Source: Musa acuminata AAA Group
Taxonomy: Eukaryota > Streptophyta > Magnoliopsida > Zingiberales > Musaceae
Direction: 5' to 3'
Assembly (NCBI RefSeq): GCF_036884655.1
Contig: NC_088356.1
Coordinates: forward strand, 16,401,501 to 16,465,500
DNA length: 64,000 nucleotides
Below, one piece after another: positions 37,001 to 45,929 of this stretch (the stretch's first letter is position 1; the number at the start of each line of letters is the position of its first letter). A program made the translations under genes and the position numbers. Below the pieces are notes generated by a model, which saw only the letters and a list, made by a program, of their open reading frames with translations, was not told the DNA's origin and made no database searches.

Positions 37001-40000
37001 GATTGTAATAAACCCCACCTAGTCGCCTCTATCCTATAAAGAAGAGTGGCTAGGGTTTAATTTCATTCAAACTTAGTCTAATAGTCCTTTAATTAATTGA
37101 AAAGTGAGATAACAAATGCTTGAAGAAAGAATATAAGACTTAGATCCATTTTCACAGCTCACTGAGAAGTGACAACTTTGTCACCCAAGCTAGAGGCAAC
37201 CAATCGTTGAATGGGGCCAACCAATACTAAATGTGGCCAACCACCCCTTTATCATCACAAAAGGATCAGCCAAGATATGAGGATAGACCAGTAAGGTAAC
37301 TTCTAAGTCCTAGTGTGTCAGCCAAGACATGAGGATAGAATTACCGAGGAAAATATAAGTCTTAATTGAATTCCAAATCCCAATAGTCTACCTTAAGCGT
37401 ATGCCTTATACTTAAACTAATAATAGTCCCTTCACAGTTCCGCTCCCTTCTCTTCTCCTCTCTCCTGTAATTCACCTCACAGTCTTTCCTTCTCACTCTC
37501 CAATCTTCTTAGAGGGTACCTTTTTCCCTCAAAGAAAGAATGCACTCAAGAAGAGTTGTCTATCTTATCCATATGGTTTCTTGTTCAAGCTAAAGTCCAA
37601 CTCCTAACCCTCTAAAATCAATGTAGGTACTGCTATAGATAGTTTGAACATTCACAAGTACATCTTGACTCACCAAAAGGCCACTTGACTCCCATATTTT
37701 GGCAAGTCAAACTATTGCTAGGTTGGCTAACATATGCAATGCAAAAATAATTAGATGAACCCTCGGCCATTAAAAGGACTTGACTAGCTTCAGTTGATTC
37801 TGATCCGGGGTTTGGATTGAACTAAACTAGTTTTATAAGAATTCCATATCTGAATCCAAGTTTGTAAGTTTTGATCATGCCCTCAAACAAGTTGTTGGAA
37901 GTCTCAACATCTACTTAAATTTGTCTTTTTTTCTAGTTTTACACAAGATTCTTTCAATTTATGAGCAATTTGATGAAGAGAAGTACCTCAGTGAATTTAA
38001 TGTACAGATGAGCCTTATCATGTGAGGATTGACCATAATTATCTGCCATATAGTGCTCAAGAAAAAGATAAAAACATATCAGATAATTATGACATAATAC
38101 CACAAAGCTAAAATGAGTCATGCATCAAAGTAAGGTTTCAAATTCTGGTCCGAGTCTCATATTAGTTCTTGGTCAGACCAGTACAAATCCTAATACGTGG
38201 AGCAAGTTGACGCATGGTATGCCCTCGTACCAGCCAACACGGACCAAAGAGAAAAGATGAAGAGAAGAGAGGAGAAGGAGAAGGGAAGAGGAGGAGAGGA
38301 GGAATAGGAAAGGAAGATAAGAAAGAGGAGGAAGTGGAGGAGGAGGAGATGGCTGTGTACCATAGAAGAAGGCAGCAACGCAAATGACAGTGGCAAAGTG
38401 GGAAAAGGTGGATACAAGGCATTGGCGACAAAGGTTTTGATCGATAGCTGAGCAATGGAAAGAGAAAGAGCTGTTACTGTTGTTTTCCCTCTATGTTTAA
38501 TTTTTATTGACTGCCAACATTCATTGTCAACAGCTAAATGACAACTTTTTTTCAACTGTACACCTTTTAAAAAATAAATAAAATAAAAAATCTGTTTCTG
38601 ATCAGGTCAGACAAAATTGTCTGATTCACATACCACAAATAGGTTGGACTAGTAAATTTCAAACGGTATGTGCTGGTCCAACCAGATTTTGACGTGCATA
38701 AAAGGTCCTAGCCAAGTCAAAATTTAGAAGATTAGGTTACTCCACCATAAAAATCCTTCAAAAGAAAATTAGTAGTTAGGTAAGATCTTAGTCTAATTTT
38801 AAGTCCCGTTGAATTTAGGTCACACTTTTTCTTTTTTCATGGAATTTCAAATGTATGTTTCATCATTTTTTGTTGGCACTTTATCATTCTCATCGTCTTA
38901 TTTTCAATCGTTTTGATGCCAAGTAATTCTATGTTAAGGATACTAAGGTTTAAAAAATCTGTTAGCATTTTCAAATAGGTGTTTTTGTGAAAATGTCTAA
39001 TCATAAAATGGTTCCAACCTCTTGATCAGAAGTATGCCCTCACTAATAGATAATTTTCTTTAATTTTCATACATTATTTTTAAATTCAGATTATTTTTAG
39101 CCGATTCTGCTCCTGCTGATTTGATCTGACTGATCTGCCTAACATTGAGTTTTTGAGATTAGCTAAAACCTATGGATACACCAACCTTTTTTATCACATG
39201 AGACATGTGTTCTAAAAGTCAAGTAAATAGAAAATCACTGTCAATAAATCAAGTAAAAGTTGCTTAGAAGATCTAAGACATTAAGTTATCAACTGTTATT
39301 GAACTTTCGTAGCTATAATTCACTACTGAGTGAACTAATCACTTAAGCTTCAATCATCTTCTACATTTCTCTATGCTGTAAGAAGTCATGACGGAGGACG
39401 TTCTACAAACTCAGTATATATTAGACATGAAGAAATTGGATGAACTTAGAGACAACTAAAACTTGGAAGATAAAGAATGGAAGAGAATTAATTCTGGAAA
39501 TAGGCATATGAAAGGATACTTCTGCAAAATATCTAATTTGTATCTGAAAACGAGTCACAATGATTTTGCAGAATCAGAGGATATCAAGAAAAAGATAAGA
39601 GTCCCCATAAGTTTCTTAAGTGAGGTACACGCTAAAATAATGACAACATTATACAATTAATTAAAGGTATTAATTAGAGGGTAACATTGACAAGAAAAAG
39701 AAAAGGTGGTTTGCAAAGGATGGGAAACGAGACACTAAAAGATTACCAATCTTGCGCACATTGGAGGAGGTGAAGAGGTACATGAGGAGATGGACGGTCC
39801 TCAAGCTGAAGCTCTGGTTGTAGGACGACAGCGCCTGCTGCAGCTCCTTGTCATCGATGAACCCGCTGCCGTCCCGATCCGCAGCCTGGAAGCACGCCAC
39901 CACGTTCGGGTCCGTCCCCGGAGGAAACACCGATGGCAGCAGAGCCGCGAACGGGCCGGCGCCGTACGACCCCAAAGGAGGAGGCGGTGCTGACGCGGCC

Positions 40001-40239
40001 AGAGGGGGATGGCCATAGTACCCAGAAGGCTGCCCGTAGCCCCCGTAACCCTGTGCCTTACCTTCCTTCGGGGGCTTCACTTCGGCCGGCGGTGCCGACG
40101 GCGTGGGAGCGGGAGCACCGTAGGGCAGGGTGGAGGCGTAGGGTGGCTGCGCAACGCCGTAAGACGGGGGAGCGCCATAGGGGTTTCCCGGTGGTGCGCC
40201 GTAGGGTGGGTAACCGGAACCCGGAGGATAGCCTGCCAT
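19028..40239 (-). CDS. Calcium-binding EF-hand protein, CML49/CML50 (peflin-like) type, five exons
   Basis: Probable calcium sensor of the plant CML49/50 group. Minus-strand exons: 40239-39747, 19682-19636, 19546-19371, 19258-19240, 19132-19028, all with GT-AG borders. They sum to 840 nt: 279 residues plus TAG, with no break. Residues 1 to about 105 are Pro/Gly/Tyr-rich (repeats like [10 protein letters not shown]), which in this family is an unstructured membrane- or partner-binding tail. EF-hand loop [12 protein letters not shown] is at 121-132 and loop [12 protein letters not shown] at 187-198; both have proper acidic positions 1, 3 and 12. A degenerate third hand lies near 223-234. The C-terminus [11 protein letters not shown] matches family ends. 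The start is the first ATG, beginning MAGYPPG as in relatives. Intron 1 is 20,064 bp and full of transposons, yet the frame joins exactly at KIG/PKEF. The gene runs convergent to ChlD. Confidence 0.93.
19970..21820. repeat. Diverged local duplication within CML intron 1
   Basis: 19970-20520 resembles 20840-21820. Shared landmarks in the same order include TTTAGTAGGTTAGCTT, TTTCTACTTTTCCTTTTT, CTTATTTTAA, CCACATGGTTCA and GGTATTAA/AGTATTAA. The second copy has extra sequence (about 21140-21600). Divergence is high, so the event is old. Confidence 0.7.
21905..22140. repeat. ATACCG/GTATCGGT-rich repeat segment
   Basis: Contains ACATACCGCCCGATATG, GTATCGGTTGATACAG and ATCGATAGATACAG, the same flavour as the GTAC-rich hAT-like elements at 9484 and 24124. 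I could not place its termini, so it may be a decayed relative. Confidence 0.35.
22903..23032. repeat. 65-bp tandem duplication (two copies)
   Basis: The block starting CATCRCTATAAGAAACTTTA at 22903 recurs at 22968 with only two or three substitutions, so it is fairly recent. Confidence 0.9.
24124..24768. mobile_element. Non-autonomous hAT-like element carrying a host gene fragment (645 bp)
   Basis: Termini CAAGGTTTTTAATTTCATAC and the inverted copy CAAGGATTTGAATATCGTAC match at most positions. They fit the hAT YARNG rule. Flanks CTTTCCAC (24116-24123) and TTTTCCAC (24769-24776) are an 8-bp target duplication with one mismatch, as expected for hAT. Outer parts carry the same GTACCG motifs as the ChlD-intron element. 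The middle is far more GC-rich than the intron and holds a RALF-like fragment on the minus strand. No transposase is present. Confidence 0.65.
24138..24449 (-). pseudogene. Captured RALF (rapid alkalinization factor) precursor fragment
   Basis: RALFs are secreted cysteine-rich peptides that signal through FERONIA-type receptor kinases. From the ATG at 24449 the frame starts [20 protein letters not shown], a good signal peptide. A propeptide follows with CRRSIAECL, then [15 protein letters not shown], which matches the conserved CRGSIAEC...EFELDSEISRRILA region of RALF precursors just before the mature peptide. After HILA the frame runs into transposon sequence, so the mature peptide (YISY region and its four cysteines) is absent. 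It lies entirely within the hAT-like element. I infer transduplication of a RALF gene. The frame is open, so transcription of a fragment is possible, but no active peptide can come from it. Confidence 0.7.
25502..25741 (+). repeat. 5' LTR of chromovirus B (240 bp)
   Basis: Starts TGTAGGATTTCTAGATTGGC and ends GGGGTTCTAACA, next to a PBS. Bases 25512-25741 are an inverted copy of 28086-28315 with four visible mismatches in 230. Confidence 0.75.
25744..25755 (+). other. Primer binding site of chromovirus B
   Basis: TGGTATCAGAGC two bases after the LTR end, complementary to initiator tRNA-Met. Confidence 0.85.
26507..28085 (+). pseudogene. Broken chromovirus gag-protease (element B)
   Basis: Gag starts [12 protein letters not shown] at 26507. 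It shifts frame near 26720 into [20 protein letters not shown], the usual retrotransposon gag domain. A TAA at about 27027 and a TGA at about 27163 interrupt it. A CX2C-type knuckle region is changed ([16 protein letters not shown], first Cys replaced by Tyr). The protease active site DTG lies near 27595-27605, and the frame is broken again by stops near 27640 and 27727. It ends abruptly at 28085. Confidence 0.8.
28086..28315 (-). repeat. 3' LTR of chromovirus C (230 bp, lacks about 10 terminal bases)
   Basis: Reverse complement of 25512-25741 with four mismatches. Its inner end stops at CTAG (28315), where pol sequence of C follows directly, so about ten LTR bases, the PPT and integrase are missing. 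Confidence 0.8.
28317..32019 (-). pseudogene. Broken chromovirus gag-pol (element C)
   Basis: Readable blocks on the minus strand: gag around 32019-31020; protease with I-D-M-G in place of the active-site D-T-G near 30910; reverse transcriptase at 30464-29964 ([33 protein letters not shown]); RT connection at 29750-29490 ([13 protein letters not shown]); RNase H at 28605-28390 ([20 protein letters not shown]). Frameshifts and stops separate the blocks. The altered active site and missing integrase mean it is dead. Confidence 0.8.
28667..29497. mobile_element. 831-bp terminal-inverted-repeat element nested in chromovirus C
   Basis: Ends CAGTGATTTAAAAAGCGC and GCGCCTTTTTAAATCACTG are inverted repeats. 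TGAAA occurs just outside both ends (28662-28666 and 29498-29502), a likely 5-bp target duplication. Both termini are rich in GCGC/AGGCGCTCG motifs. The interior has an AT-rich part and a simple (AGCGGGAGCGGC)-like purine repeat at 28920-29230. No transposase was found. The superfamily is unclear, as the short duplication does not fit hAT. Confidence 0.7.
32772..32783 (-). other. Primer binding site of chromovirus C
   Basis: Plus-strand GCTCTGATACCA, that is TGGTATCAGAGC on the minus strand, two bases from the LTR stub at 32786. Confidence 0.85.
32786..32809 (-). repeat. 24-bp stub of the 5' LTR of chromovirus C
   Basis: TGTTAGAACCCTAGAGGAAT and four more bases match the end of the 28086-28315 LTR. 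Unrelated sequence of element D follows immediately, so the rest of this LTR is lost. Confidence 0.8.
32810..36431 (+). mobile_element. Non-coding interior of LTR element D (LARD-like)
   Basis: This 3.6 kb segment ends in a polypurine tract (AGTGGGGGAGAA, about 36420-36431) followed by an LTR starting TGTCACGG, so the element reads on the plus strand. The 5' LTR and PBS are missing. No gag or pol block could be found in any frame. Several 60-200 codon frames, mostly on the minus strand (for example 32796-33404 and 34582-35097), show no domain and are opposite to the element. A large non-coding LTR derivative fits best; heavily decayed coding sequence is the alternative. Confidence 0.6.
36432..36952 (+). 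repeat. 3' LTR of element D
   Basis: Begins TGTCACGGAC and ends GTCCGTGACA, a perfect 10-bp terminal inversion. The end motif occurs at both 36878 and 36952 because a block of about 74 bp (around 36817-36964, with GTACCGCACGACTTAGGC) is duplicated in tandem. The true edge could be either. Confidence 0.65.
36953..39746 (-). other. Rest of CML intron 1
   Basis: AT-rich intron. The part to about 37100 may still be linked to element D. Segments near 38135-38240 and 38600-38700 contain GGTCCGA, GTACCAGCC and GGTATGTGCTGG motifs like the hAT-like repeats, without clear ends. A purine-rich patch lies at 38240-38360. No gene was seen. Confidence 0.5.
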
Positions 40240-40400
40240 CAGGATTGTGTCGATGGAGAGGTGGAGATGGGAGGAGAAGGGAAGCGGTGTTCCGGCAGGG
40301 AAAATATCAAAGTGGCGCCATAGGGTGTGGGTGTGGCCTTTTAGGGCCCAACACGTTTTTGCATGGTTAACACCCAAATATCAAAACCAAAATTAATAGA
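40240..40400 (-). promoter_or_regulatory. 5' leader and proximal promoter of the CML gene
   Basis: Directly upstream of the ATG the minus strand has a pyrimidine-rich leader (CTTCCCTTCTCCTCCCATC). About 105-110 bp upstream it has TGGGCC (plus GGCCCA at 40345-40350), the site II element bound by TCP factors in many housekeeping plant promoters. No convincing TATA box was placed. Confidence 0.4.
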
Positions 40401-40407
40401 GAAAAAC

Positions 40408-40760
40408 ACGTCTCGCAAACGAGTCGGTTTTCGAATTAATTTAAATCCGGACAGCAGATTTGAGATTTAAATTTCGACTCAGATGAAATTATCGTATGGT
40501 ATGGTTTTCCTGTCATTCAGGTTCGGGTCAGACATCTTAACAACCCAAAATTAATAACCCAAATCCAAATTTGAGTCGAGTCAGTTTTCGAATTGATTTA
40601 AATCCCAGTCTGCTTATAATTCGGCCCAAATTCAGATAGATAATAGATTCCAGATTTAAATCCCTCCCGTCTCGCAAACCCAAATTCCAACTCGGATGAA
40701 ATTATCGTATGGTTTTCCTATTATCCTCGTTCAGGTCATACGCCTTAACAAGGATAAGAT
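40408..40760. repeat. Diverged duplication in the CML upstream region
   Basis: The run TCGGTTTTCGAATTAATTTA then GATGAAATTATCGTATGG at 40420-40500 recurs, with changes, at 40583-40705. Each copy is about 165-200 bp. Confidence 0.65.
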
Positions 40761-40939
40761 AGTTGGGCTGTGGATGGGCGATTGGTGAGTTAGAGCATAG
40801 CGATGCGGGGTGGTATATGATCCACTTTCAAAATAAAGAGATTTATAGTTCCACAATCCTTCTTTATATTCAAAAATAAAAGTTGATAGTATCATCCCTA
40901 CCCATGTTTTAGTCCATAGGATCCACCGATATAAATGGA

Positions 40940-41730
40940 TTAAAAAAATATGTACTATAAAGCGATTGTTCATATATAGAAAAACATTATGAAAACACTA
41001 TTTTTACATTCTTGTCGTTCGTTCCACTTCATATTATGTCTATAAATATAATCTGACATAATTTGTACTAATGTATTTCAAACAAATCGGACAAAGTCAT
41101 TTAGGATGTTTTTGAACATTATAATATTTTCATTCATATATTAAAAAAACAATGTAAAGCAAACAAAAAACACACTATCGAAAGAATATTTTCCAAATAT
41201 TTATCATTCATTTCATTTTATACTATGTCAATAAATGCAATAAGACATAATTTGTATTAGGGTGTTTTGGAAGATAGCTATATGTTTTCAACGTTCCAAA
41301 TCACCATAAGTGACTTTTTATGACATATATTAAATACATAAGTATAAATTATATCCTTTTGCACTTGCTGACACAGAATGACAAGAATTTGAGAAATGAC
41401 CCATCTATAGTGTTTTTCTATTCATTTTATAGTTTTTTCTAAACGAAAATATTGTAATGATGTTCCAAAACACCCTAAATGATTTTTATGATTTATATGA
41501 AATCCATAAGTGCCAACTATGTCATATTGCATCATATTGTATTTGTTTACACTGTTTTCTATGAGAGAAAACACAACTTGTATGAAATGTATTAATGCAA
41601 ATTGCATCATATTGTATTTGTTGACATGATATAAAGTGAAATGAATGACAAGAATATAAAAAAAAAAACTCTTTTTACAATATTTTTTATTCAACTTATA
41701 ATATTTTCTGTATATAAACAACTCAATTTA
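40940..41730. repeat. Foldback-like AT-rich repeat
   Basis: Left arm around 40975-41160 (TTCTTGTCGTTCGTTCCACT) and right arm around 41625-41725 (reverse complement similar) are imperfect inverted repeats. The middle has further related pieces (ATTTGTACTAATG, GTGTTTTTCTATTCA). A decayed MITE cluster is likely. Confidence 0.45.
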
Positions 41731-41739
41731 TAGTGTTTT

Positions 41740-43310
41740 TCTGTCCACTTGGATCGGGTACCCATACCAGTCCATAGGATGCCTGGAACATAGGCAAAAT
41801 AATAAAATCAATTTTTTGAAGGATAATTGAACTATCATTTGAATTAGGAGATATCATTTGTAAAAAACCAAAATGATTCATCTTTTCAAAAACTGAATAT
41901 TTTTTTTCTAGAAAAATTACCCACAATCAATTAAGAAGAAACTCACCACCCGCACTGCTCTCATGTCCTCCCTCCACACCTATATATAAGATAATCAAAC
42001 CTATATATTTTATGATCTTTTTTCCTCCCTAAAGAAGTTTTTTTTTTTCTTTTACTTGACAATCAAACCTATATATAAGATAATTGTCAACGCCAACGGA
42101 TAGAACATTTTGTTCATAAATTTTAAATTATATAACCTACCTTAAATGATATATTTAAGACGAATCAAATTGAAAGTAGAGTATCTCTACTCTGAATGGG
42201 AATCTCAAATCCAATGATCATAGCCACAAATAATATATCTATTACTAATTTTATCCATCATAGAAGAAGATCACCATTTCTTTCATTCATGGTGACTAAA
42301 GATTGGTCATTATGCTGAAAGACATTCTCTATCCACGGTTGGTGCCACTTGTTTGTAAATAAACCATTGCTAATAATTTTTTAAAAAAAAAATTCTTAAT
42401 ACTTTTTACAAGGATAGACAAGTTTTTTTTTGTAATTATGAGTACCAGATAGGATGAAGTTATCTAATTATGATCGTATTTGGAATAGAATTCTGGATGA
42501 AGAAATTTTATGGATAGAAACAATCCTATGTTGAAAAGATTGGTCGAACAGATTCTGACAATATACTATTTTTAATAATTTTTAAAAATAAATAATAATA
42601 ATAATAATAATAATAAATTAATTAATTAATTAATTATTCATAATCACTCTAACTCTATTTTGACTCTCATCTGCTTTCTTTTTCCATATGGCTTCTACCT
42701 GCCCACTCTACTATCCACCATTCTTATTGTTATCAACTCTTTCCATCGTCAATTAATGTCGATCATTGTCCACAAGAGGAAGCTTCTATTACATCGTTCG
42801 ACACCCGCTTGCATGCTTGCCATTGATCTTTCATTAACATCGTCATAGGCTCTTTTGCTCCGAAGATGAGGAAGTCATTGTCGTTGATCGTCGACTCCAA
42901 CCTATTTGCTTGCCATCTATCTTTTGCTGACACCATCATTACTAACTCTACTAGTTTTAAAAGAGGAGGAAGCTATTATCACTGATTGCCAACTCCAGCT
43001 TACTTGTCTGTTATTAATCTTTTGACAACACAGTCTCCGTCAACTTTATTGTCTATGAACGAGAAAGAAGAGGAGAAGAAAAAGAGGGGTACAAAGAATA
43101 GGAAGAAGAGGATATTTATAAAGGGATAGTTTGATATATTAAAAAATATTAAAACAAAAACATAAATAATAAATGAGGACTGTCAATAATAATCTTCATG
43201 AACTAAGGTTCATCAATCTACCAGTTGTTTTGGTGAAAAAGATATTAGTAGGTCAAAAAGTAAAGTTTGACCTAAACTCTTATCCTACAAATTACATCTC
43301 TAAGCCTATG
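41740..43310. other. Spacer with simple repeats
   Basis: AT-rich spacer with (AAT)n next to (AATT)n at about 42590-42640, and weakly repeated CATCGTC/CGACTCCAAC phrases near 42750-43020. The frame at 42660-42848 has no recognisable similarity. Confidence 0.5.
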
Positions 43311-43317
43311 TAGCATT

Positions 43318-43559
43318 AGGGTATAGTTTTAAGTAAAAGGAGGGAACTCAGTTGGATCTTCTGCAGCTTTGCCTAAAGTGCACTTTCGTTCATGGTATGA
43401 TGGTGGTAAGGGAAGGCCAACTATTCTCCAGATATGGAGCCGCGTAATAAAAGGAGAAGAAAACTAGGTCCAGAGGTCGCTGAAGGCGACAACACAGAGG
43501 AACTCCATGCAGGGTATAGTTTAAGTAAAAGGAGGGAACTCAGTTGGATCTTCTGCAGC
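43318..43559. repeat. Pair of about 48-bp direct repeats
   Basis: GGGTATAGTTT(T)AAGTAAAA through TTGGATCTTCTGCAGC occurs at 43318-43368 and 43513-43559 with one indel. The intervening 145 bp includes CTAGGTCCAGAGGTCGCTGA. The origin is unknown. Confidence 0.8.
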
Positions 43560-44043
43560 AAATGCTGTCTCATAACAGCATTTCAATAATTGTTGAAGTC
43601 TACTGATGAGAATAGACATCAAAAGTTTATCCAAACAGAGTATATAACGAATACAATCTTCACCACGACATTCCAGAAAAAGAAATAAAAACACAAATTG
43701 TTAGAGTTCTGTCACACCAAACACATTTCTGCTCCAGCTTATTGAATTGAGACTTTACACAAATTCCCAGAATAACAAACTTTTTATACATAATGTTGCA
43801 AGATCATACTGTAACTACAAAATTGATATCGAAACAATGCTTAGCTGCAGATTCACAAAGGTGTGCTATGACTGAAGGTTCAAAGCCTACTGCAAATAAT
43901 TTCACAGGTGTATTTTTATATTTTACCAAAAGTACAGATAAGATGCTTTGCAAATAATTCATCGAGGAAACCACACAAGAATTTGTATAAACTCAAAACA
44001 GGATAAAAAAAAATAAATTTGAAAAAATTAGATCATCTACCTG

Positions 44044-44229
44044 TAATCGGAGTCATCTGAAATGCCAATGATGACAACACAATCTCCATGACAAGGTCTG
44101 ATAGGGCAGTCATCGACCATAAATTTGATAGTCGACCAAATTTGTGTGTGTCTACTTTGCATGTCACAAACTTTGGCATCATATTGTTGCAACTTGAAAT
44201 CACCGACATTGAATAGAAACATTTGAACA
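44044..44229 (-). other. Unassigned exon-like segment
   Basis: On the minus strand an acceptor-like TTGTTAG is followed by an open stretch that includes MFLFNVGDFKLQQYDAKVCD and later GDCVVIIGISDDSDYR. It ends in AG before a plausible donor GTAGAT at 44043. Residue composition looks protein-like. I do not recognise the family and found no neighbouring exons, so it may be a lone pseudo-exon. Confidence 0.3.
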
Positions 44230-44857
44230 CTACCAACTAACAATTGATAATGAATTCAATTATCTCCTCTATTAGAATGATGATAAAACCCCTCTTATAG
44301 CTCAATTTTTATGTTACACTCCATACCGTAAGTTTTTCTTCTTCCAACTCACTGTATCCATCTTGGTAGGTGCTCGAAACAATCAAACTTCCACCTCGTT
44401 ATGGTAGTAACAATGTTGAAAGAACAAAACAAACAGAACCAGTATATATCAAGCACCTCATCTCTAGATCTTGAGATGTCTAATTGGATTCTGGTTATAG
44501 TTATCGACTAATATTTTTTATTTTTATTATGATAGAATTCTTTAGGAGATGACTTTGATGAGAAGAACTCTATTAATTATTTATCCTAGACTCTCTGGTC
44601 TCACTTATAAATAAACAGATTCTTCTAGGGACTCAATACATGATGTAATGTGACGTTAAGTTATAAGTTGAGAGATTATAAATCTTTTCTCATCTCTCCT
44701 TTGTCTCTATTCTAATTTCATCGCATAAAATGGTCCTATGAAAGATAAGAAAAAGAGAATGTGAGTCTAATTTTTTTTGCAGATCAACATCATAGCTTCT
44801 TTTAGATCGAATAATGGTATACTTGCATATCATATAAATATATGAAGATAATAATTT

Positions 44858-45513
44858 ATTGGGCCTAGTACGTCCACAATCGATAAGTCGAGTGAATTAT
44901 GAAGATAATAATTCACTAGGCCAGAAGGAATTTTGACAGGTATGACTCATGACTAGCTTGATATTGGGCCTAGAGGGTCACACACATATGGTTGGTGTTG
45001 CGACGAATAGAGGTTCAGATATAAGATATCCGTCGGATCCCTTGTCTTATTAGATATCCAATAAACCCCTGAATTATTGGATCTTTAGATGAGATCCAAT
45101 AAGAATCAATGAGAGATTATTAGATAGAGATCCACTAATCTAAGAAGATAGGGTAATTGGATGAAGATCCAATACCAAATAGGGTAAGATCCATTAGGGT
45201 TAAGTTGACAAGGGGCCTCTATAAATAGGAAAGAACCAAAGAGCCATAGACTAAGCTTCTTCGCAACCCCTATTATGTGGATCACCGCTAGAGAAGAGAA
45301 CGCCTAACCTCCTTCATCCTCTCCCATAGATCTGTAAGAATTCAGGGATATGCGATCTCCTTAGGTAACACAACTATCTCCCACGTGATTTTTAGTTTCG
45401 TAGGTTTTTGCATATTAATCTTTGCACGACGATGAACACCTTTTGGGAAATTTGGGATTTTGATTTTATGTTCTTCCATTACACATGTGATGTCGCCCCT
45501 AGATTTTTCTACA
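44858..45513 (+). repeat. Truncated copia LTR in inverted orientation
   Basis: Matches the reverse complement of the LTRs at 48393 and 55509 from GGGCCTAGTACGTCC to the LTR end (ATGTCGCCCC...CTACA). It keeps the promoter-like CTCTATAAATAGG at about 45219. It lacks the first half of the LTR and is diverged from the young copies. Confidence 0.75.
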
Positions 45514-45929
45514 CTCTATCATATGGACGGGTATATAGTACATCAGTTTGTTTGGTTATCTCGATGTCTCTCTCAAATAAATTATGATCAGGATTATTTA
45601 GGGTTTGTGTTTAAAGATAAATCAGTCTCGTTATCATGATATCATTACGATCTGATTCCCATTGCACAGATCCATAGACATCATAATATATACGTACAAT
45701 AAGCAATATAAAGTGAGAAAATATCATAATAATAATAAACAAAAAGAATATATATCATGTCATACATGTCATCGCTCACGTGATTGGCTTGTAGGGCACC
45801 TATGACTAGCAATCATAATATCCGAATAATATATGATAAAATACTAGTAATAATAAGCAAAGAGATCATCGCGACATGTCATAGGTGCCATCACTATGTG
45901 ATTGGCTTATAGGACACATATAACTAACA
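45514..45929 (-). repeat. Partial 3' LTR of the older copia element
   Basis: Corresponds to the last third of the 48393-49879 LTR (TATGGACGGGTATA to CACCTATGACTAGCA). The terminal part is present twice, ending near 45814 and again near 45929, the second time next to a polypurine tract. It abuts the inverted LTR at 45513. Confidence 0.7.

Larger units (their letters stand above)
19683..39746 (-). other. First intron of the CML gene (20,064 bp)
   Basis: Donor GTAATC (minus strand, 39746) follows ...KIG; acceptor CCGCAG lies at 19688-19683. It hosts a local duplication, a 65-bp tandem repeat, a hAT-like element with a RALF fragment, opposed chromoviruses B and C, an 831-bp inverted-repeat element and LTR element D. 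Transposons make up more than half of it. Confidence 0.9.

Noticed and set aside
39463..39660. 65-aa plus-strand frame
   Set aside because: Lies in the CML intron, has AT-rich composition, no homologue recognised and no splice partner.
39790..40370. Plus-strand and alternative minus frames over CML exon 1
   Set aside because: Shadows of the real Pro/Gly/Tyr-rich minus-strand exon, which continues in frame into four further exons.
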